A stretch of 64,000 bases of DNA from Ananas comosus (lineage: Eukaryota; Streptophyta; Magnoliopsida; Poales; Bromeliaceae). A program made the translations under genes and the position numbers. Positions 59,768-64,000 of the stretch are shown piece by piece; position 1 is the first letter of the stretch; each line of letters starts with the position of its first letter. Below the pieces are notes generated by a model that was not told the DNA's origin, ran no database searches, and saw only the letters and a list, made by a program, of their open reading frames with translations. Location: NCBI RefSeq assembly GCF_001540865.1, contig NC_033638.1, forward strand, positions 8,971,133 to 9,035,132. The letters run 5' to 3'.

Positions 59768-59998
59768 TATATATAATTGAGCTCCTATGCTTTTAAAAGT
59801 ATCAAGTCATTGATGCTTGTAAGTTTTTAACCCTTGGATTAAGGGATATGCGGTTAAGATGATGTAGGGTCTTTAGGGTTGAGTGGGTGGTTGGTTGAAT
59901 AGTATAATCTAACGGGTGAAAATGATCAAAGGCATAGATCTAATGGTAAAAAATTTATAAGCACCAAATACTTGCACTTTCACAAGCATCATAACTAA
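59768..59998. repeat. Family 2 MITE-like element
   Basis: Starts AATTGAGCTCCTATGCTTTT, contains GGGTTGAGTGGGTGGTTGGT and ATAGTATAATCTAACGGGTG, and closes with CACTTTCACAAGCATCATAA. It matches in order the element at 31607-31823. Confidence 0.75.
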
Positions 59999-60101
59999 AC
60001 TCTCTCTCTATATATATATCTTCTAAATCTTTTCTATTAAAAAAAAAAAATTGTGTGAATTCTAGCTCACATCGTATTTCAGAGTAAACTTAAAGAGAGC
60101 T

Positions 60102-60104
60102 AAT

Positions 60105-60155
<51 letters not shown>

Positions 60156-60180
60156 AATAATAATAATAATAATAATAATG
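60102..60180 (+). repeat. Compound (AAC)n(AAT)n microsatellite
   Basis: About 15-16 AAC units change directly into about nine AAT units. Likely to be length-polymorphic. Confidence 0.97.
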
Positions 60181-60649
60181 AGATGCTTCTTATTCAATTA
60201 TTTTATTTTTAATTTTGAAAAAATATTTCTTGTGCAGCTAAAAAAGTGAGGATAGATCTTAAATCCTCCATCATATAATTGATAAAAATTTAAATTACTT
60301 TAATAAAATAAAAAATAATGTGATAAATAAAATTTTAATCTCTTGGATGATATAGATGAAAAATATACACTTTATTTTAGAATATATCAATAGCATTGTT
60401 TTTCATTTTTTAGCTCAAACATTGGTATGTTCCTCTCTAATATTAATCACACCACCATAAGTGATGAGTCCATAACTATACACAACCTCTACGCCTCATC
60501 CCCCAACTACCTCTCTTACGTTCCCACGCCACTTTTGCGCCTCACATGCCACGTCCCATGTGAACCATATCTCTCATCCTCACCCCACAATTAATGTCAC
60601 CTTATCTATAGTTATTTACCTATCCCATTAAAATCTAAAATTCTCTATA

Positions 60650-61307
60650 TCTATACTATATATAAAAGCACGTATATTATATATATATATATATATACTA
60701 TATATAAAAGCACGTATATTCAAATTTGGGTCTGTCGACAGACCCATTTTTCGGCGGAAAAATTAGCGCCCATTTTTCTCTTTCCGTACGAAAAATTTTA
60801 AATATAAGAATAAAAATAGAAATAGAACAGCAATGAATACGTAAGTTATCTATAACAGATTATTGATGTGAAAATCCTAAAATATAAATTTTTCTATTTA
60901 ATTTCAAAAGTAAGTTTTCTATAACAGATTACGGGTGTGAAAATCCTATAAAAATATTTTCCTATTTTATTTTAAAATATCTTTTTTAGATATTATCTTT
61001 TTAATTTCAAAATATATTTTCTTTTTAAGATAACGGATTTTATTTTTCTATTTAATTTCAAAAATTTATTTCCTAACAGATTTTATTTTTCTATTTAATT
61101 TCAAAAGTAATTTTTGCATTAGAGATTATTGTTAATTATTTATCATTTAAAGCATATCTTTCTTAATAGCGTGATTTATTATTTTAAATTTTTTAGATAC
61201 ATATTTGGCAATCATATAAAATATGGCCTAAAATTAAAAAAATAATTTAAAAAAATTATAACTTTTTCTAATAATTATTATGTGCATTTGCACGTACATT
61301 TTACTAG
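60650..61307 (+). mobile_element. Non-autonomous Helitron, ~658 bp
   Basis: The 5' end TCTATACTATATATAAAAGC follows an A, the typical Helitron 5' consensus, and the same phrase recurs 50 bases later. The 3' end has a hairpin GTGCA-TT-TGCAC at 61282-61293, ten bases before CTAG (61304-61307), which is followed by T. There is no terminal inverted repeat and no Rep/helicase coding. Near the 5' end is a perfect 18-base palindrome GGGTCTGTCGACAGACCC (60728-60745). The interior is AT-rich with repeated AATTTCAAAAGTAA-like phrases. Confidence 0.7.
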
Positions 61308-61900
61308 TATTCTCTATAAAGAGTTATCATTTTTTTTTTTTTATAGTTACCCACTTGTGCTTAGAAAAATACCCATATATTATTTTTATTATAGAACGAA
61401 AAAATATATAAAAATTAGAAGGAAAATTTGCGTAACTTCGAGCCATGTAATGTAACATATGAACTATAAAATTTTTTAATTACTTCACACGCACAACATA
61501 ATGCTATATATATAACTTTTTCCACAATGTATTGTAGTGTTTCAAACTTTTGTTTCTTTTGTTTGCTGTAAAATTAAATTTAGTCATAATTCTATTTATT
61601 CAAAGTATCGTAATTGGCTTCATTATGTACAAATTATTTTAATAGAAACAAGAATGGCCATAATTTTTTTTTTTCATATTTTTATATGCCAACATAAAAA
61701 TTCTCAATAAATTGAATAAAAATATTAGCATAACTGTAATTCCAAAATAATTGACTTCTTATCAAACAAATAAACTTTAATTTAATTAAAAAAATTACTT
61801 ATTGGCCAATAAAACAGACTCTTAGTCAAAATATTTTCGGTGGGTAAAAGCTGCCACCAAAACAATAATAATATAATAATATAATAATAATTAACGACCA
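61308..61900. other. AT-rich intergenic sequence upstream of the EDR4-like promoter
   Basis: No gene or named element recognised. T-runs at 61330-61342 and 61660-61673. Confidence 0.5.
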
Positions 61901-61908
61901 CATATGGG

Positions 61909-62161
61909 TTTGACACGCGTACGATGACGCACGGATGACGTCAGAGCGGCGACCGATATTCAGCAACACGGTGGAAACAGAGACTCCCACAGTCAAAGCG
62001 CGGAAAGAGTCAACGCACCATTCATTTCTTTTATATAAATATATGTTCTCACTTTATTTTGAGTCCATTTTTGTTCCTTTGTTATATTTCTCTCTTCACA
62101 CTGTTGTGCTGTAGCTCCCCAAGAGAAGAGAACGAGAGAGAAGAGGAGGAAGCAAATAAAG
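61909..62161 (+). promoter_or_regulatory. Promoter and 5' UTR exon of EDR4-like gene: W-boxes, TGACG pair, TATA box
   Basis: W-box core TTGAC at 61910-61914. TGACG occurs at 61925-61929 and again within the palindrome TGACGTCA at 61936-61943, giving two TGACG motifs 11 bases apart. Two reverse W-boxes AGTCAA lie at 61991-61996 and 62008-62013. The TATA box TTATATAAAT is at 62031-62040. The 5' UTR exon probably ends at 62161 (AATAAAG|GTTTCA), and a UTR intron runs to about 62982 (GATTCAG). WRKY and TGA-bZIP binding are inferred from motifs alone. Confidence 0.6.
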
Positions 62162-63068
62162 GTTTCATTAATTTCTCCTTTTAATTCCTTTGTATTATTT
62201 TAAATTTCCCATGTTATTGTTTTATATATATATATATATATATTATCAGAGTTAATGAACTTCTAGTTCATAATCTGTTTGGAGTTTGATAGAAAATTAT
62301 TGTGTGTGCTTTTTTTTTCTTTTTTTTTTGATGTAGGAAATCCTGTGGACTAAATTTGCTTGTTCTGAATTTGGATTTTTTTTTTTTTTTTATTTAGTTG
62401 ATCATAATCTATGCACTATCAAGGGCAAAATATAATTTAATTTGCATTTTGTGGTTCAGATGATTAAATATTAATGCAAATATTTTAGGGAACAGGAACA
62501 CCAATAGCAAATATGATTTTTTTCTTCTTTTTTTTTTTTTTTTTTTTCCTTTTGCCAGTTCTTTTGGAGCTAAATTTCTCAACCACAAGAACCCATAGAA
62601 AGCTACTCATGATTTTTTGTTTTGTTTTTTGAATATTAGAACATAGGGTCATTCTCTATGCACATTCATTGATAAGAAAAAAAAAAAGAAAAAAAGAGAG
62701 AACAAAGAGAAACATCATATCATATATATCTATAAATTCTGATCTCTGCTTAAAAATTTACAATTTCCCTACAAATTTTGTAGTGCTTAATTTTCTTCAT
62801 GGTAGAATAATAATTATGTTCTCTCTCTGTTGTCTCCATGTATTAACACAATTGAGCTGATATAATGCTTCACTTGCCATGTTTAAAGCATCTTTTTTTT
62901 TATATATATGAGAAATATAAAGCATCTATAATGACAGTAGAAGATCTACAATCTCTCAGAAACCTTTAATTTGGTGATTCAGGTAAAAGTTAAGTATCTT
63001 CAAATCAGGAGTTTTGTTGCCCTTTTGCTTAACCTGTGAGTGATGTTCTTTGGGTCTTTGCGCAAACA

Positions 63069-64000
63069 ATGAGCAGCGTAAACCGCGGTGTTCGTTTAGT
63101 GAAATGCCCGAGTTGTCTCAATGTTCTCCCTGAACCAAATATTCCCGTCTACAAGTGCGGTGGCTGCGGAACCGTCCTTCGAGGTAAAATTTCCCTACAC
63201 GAAAACTTTAACCGCCGTAAGCAGTAGAAGTTGTGTATAACAAATTTTGAGAGCTTGTTTTCGCTGATGCAGCTAAAGTCCGTATTGCTAGCGGAGAAAA
63301 CGCGGTCAGAACATCTTTTTCAGAGAAACAAGTAAGTGCCCAACCGTCGGTCTTAGATGATCGTCGAGCGAAAATAGCACTTGAAAATCTGAGTCCTGAC
63401 GACGATCCTAATGCTGGAAAAAAATGGTTCGAGAGGGAGGAGTCCTTCGAGAACAGCAAAGATGAGATTGACGAAGGAATTCCTGAGCTCGAGAGCTTAA
63501 GCTCTTTTGATCAGCTTGGTCTCGAGGAAATGCGCGTAAATACTTGGTCGGCGAACCAAGAAAGAAACATTGAGACTAAAGAAGAAAACCTTTTGAATGA
63601 TATGGCAGGGAAGTCTCTGAAACTTTATCAGCAGGGCCACGAGAGTATGAAGATAAGTGAAAGAATGGAAGATTCTGAGGACTCCACCGACTGCGAAGCG
63701 TCCCCGGAACGCGATTTAGTTCGTAAGGCCTTTGTCGAGGGGGACGGTGATATTGTAAGAGACATTTCTGAAACGTCGCAAACATGTAGCACGAGCGACG
63801 ATAGCTGTAACTCCTGCGATCCTGAAGATGAAACAGATTTGCCCGATAGCAGTTTCCGGCCCGAAAATCAGCCTGACACTGACGAAAAAGCAGCAGACGA
63901 TCATCTAGCAGAAGGTGCAGTGAATTATACTTCAGACGCGCATCGTCAAACAGGCGAATTTAATGAAAAAGCATCAAACGAGAAAGATGGATCAAACGTC
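63069..64000 (+). CDS. EDR4-like zinc-ribbon protein, 5' part; continues beyond window
   Basis: N-terminus of a plant EDR4 (ENHANCED DISEASE RESISTANCE 4)-like protein. In Arabidopsis EDR4 dampens salicylic-acid defence and affects EDR1 localisation. Exon 1 is 63069-63183 and exon 2 runs from 63273 to the edge, joined in phase 1; 281 residues are visible. Residues 1-45 form the family's zinc ribbon: VRLVKCPSCLNVLPE and PVYKCGGCGTVLRAK, with Cys at 13, 16, 30 and 33. After it the chain is acidic and rich in Ser, Asp and Glu (for example LGLEEMRVNTW, then SEDSTDCEASPERDL), predicted disordered, as in the family. The DUF3133 region expected nearer the C-terminus lies outside the window. The start ATG at 63069 is used because the same frame upstream begins only with GTG. 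Confidence 0.85.

Noticed and set aside
60102..60180. AAC/AAT run considered as a CRISPR-like or satellite array
   Set aside because: Pure trinucleotide microsatellite with no spacers; CRISPR arrays are not expected in plant nuclear DNA.

Overview
The window is nuclear DNA of a flowering plant, most likely a monocot. Genes have many short introns, the first exon of the MED33 gene is very GC-rich, and AT-rich intergenic DNA is full of tRNA-derived SINEs, MITE-like foldback elements, LINE fragments and Helitron ends. A non-grass commelinid such as pineapple would fit, but the species cannot be proved from the sequence. There are Ns at 31561-31576 (16), 34532, 36693 and 58623, so this is assembled scaffold sequence.

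Layout. 1-5859 (minus): the N-terminal half of a Mediator MED33/REF4-type gene, running off the left edge. 9454-11192 (plus): a chloroplast-targeted YCF54 protein. 13401-13637 (plus): a Yos1/IER3IP1 secretory-pathway protein. About 16110-19714 (plus): a bromodomain protein whose first exon I cannot find. 20356-22566 (minus): an ATG18a-type autophagy PROPPIN. 23337-24490: LINE debris with a reverse-transcriptase zinc-binding domain. 25289-27478 (minus): a HAD acid phosphatase. 27.5-38.7 kb: a gene-poor, repeat-rich block. 40899-43073 (plus): an LRR receptor-like kinase with altered catalytic motifs. 44056-47431 (minus): a coiled-coil protein of unknown function. 49313-52844 (plus): eIF2 beta. 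53697-56650 (minus): ribosomal protein S6 kinase. 59398-59471 (minus): tRNA-Ile(AAT). 59.6-61.3 kb: repeats including a small Helitron. 63069 to the right edge (plus): the start of an EDR4-like zinc-ribbon gene.

The genes are ordinary housekeeping and signalling genes and do not form an operon-like unit. ATG18a, eIF2 beta and S6K all belong to nutrient/TOR-controlled growth, translation and autophagy, but they are separated by unrelated genes, so chance is the simplest reading.

I saw no unmistakable new biological system. The most interesting structure is in the repeats. Seven near-complete SINE copies share their 3' tail with LINE 3' ends in the same window, which points to a LINE-SINE partnership. 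Other points of interest are a compact Helitron carrying a perfect 18-bp palindrome, a ~920-bp tandem duplication with an N exactly at the junction, an inverted repeat centred on the 16-N gap, a coiled-coil gene built from repeated 21-codon phase-0 exons, and a promoter upstream of the EDR4-like gene carrying W-box and TGACG motifs.

Exon borders were set by hand from GT/AG sites and reading-frame continuity; no alignment or database search was run.
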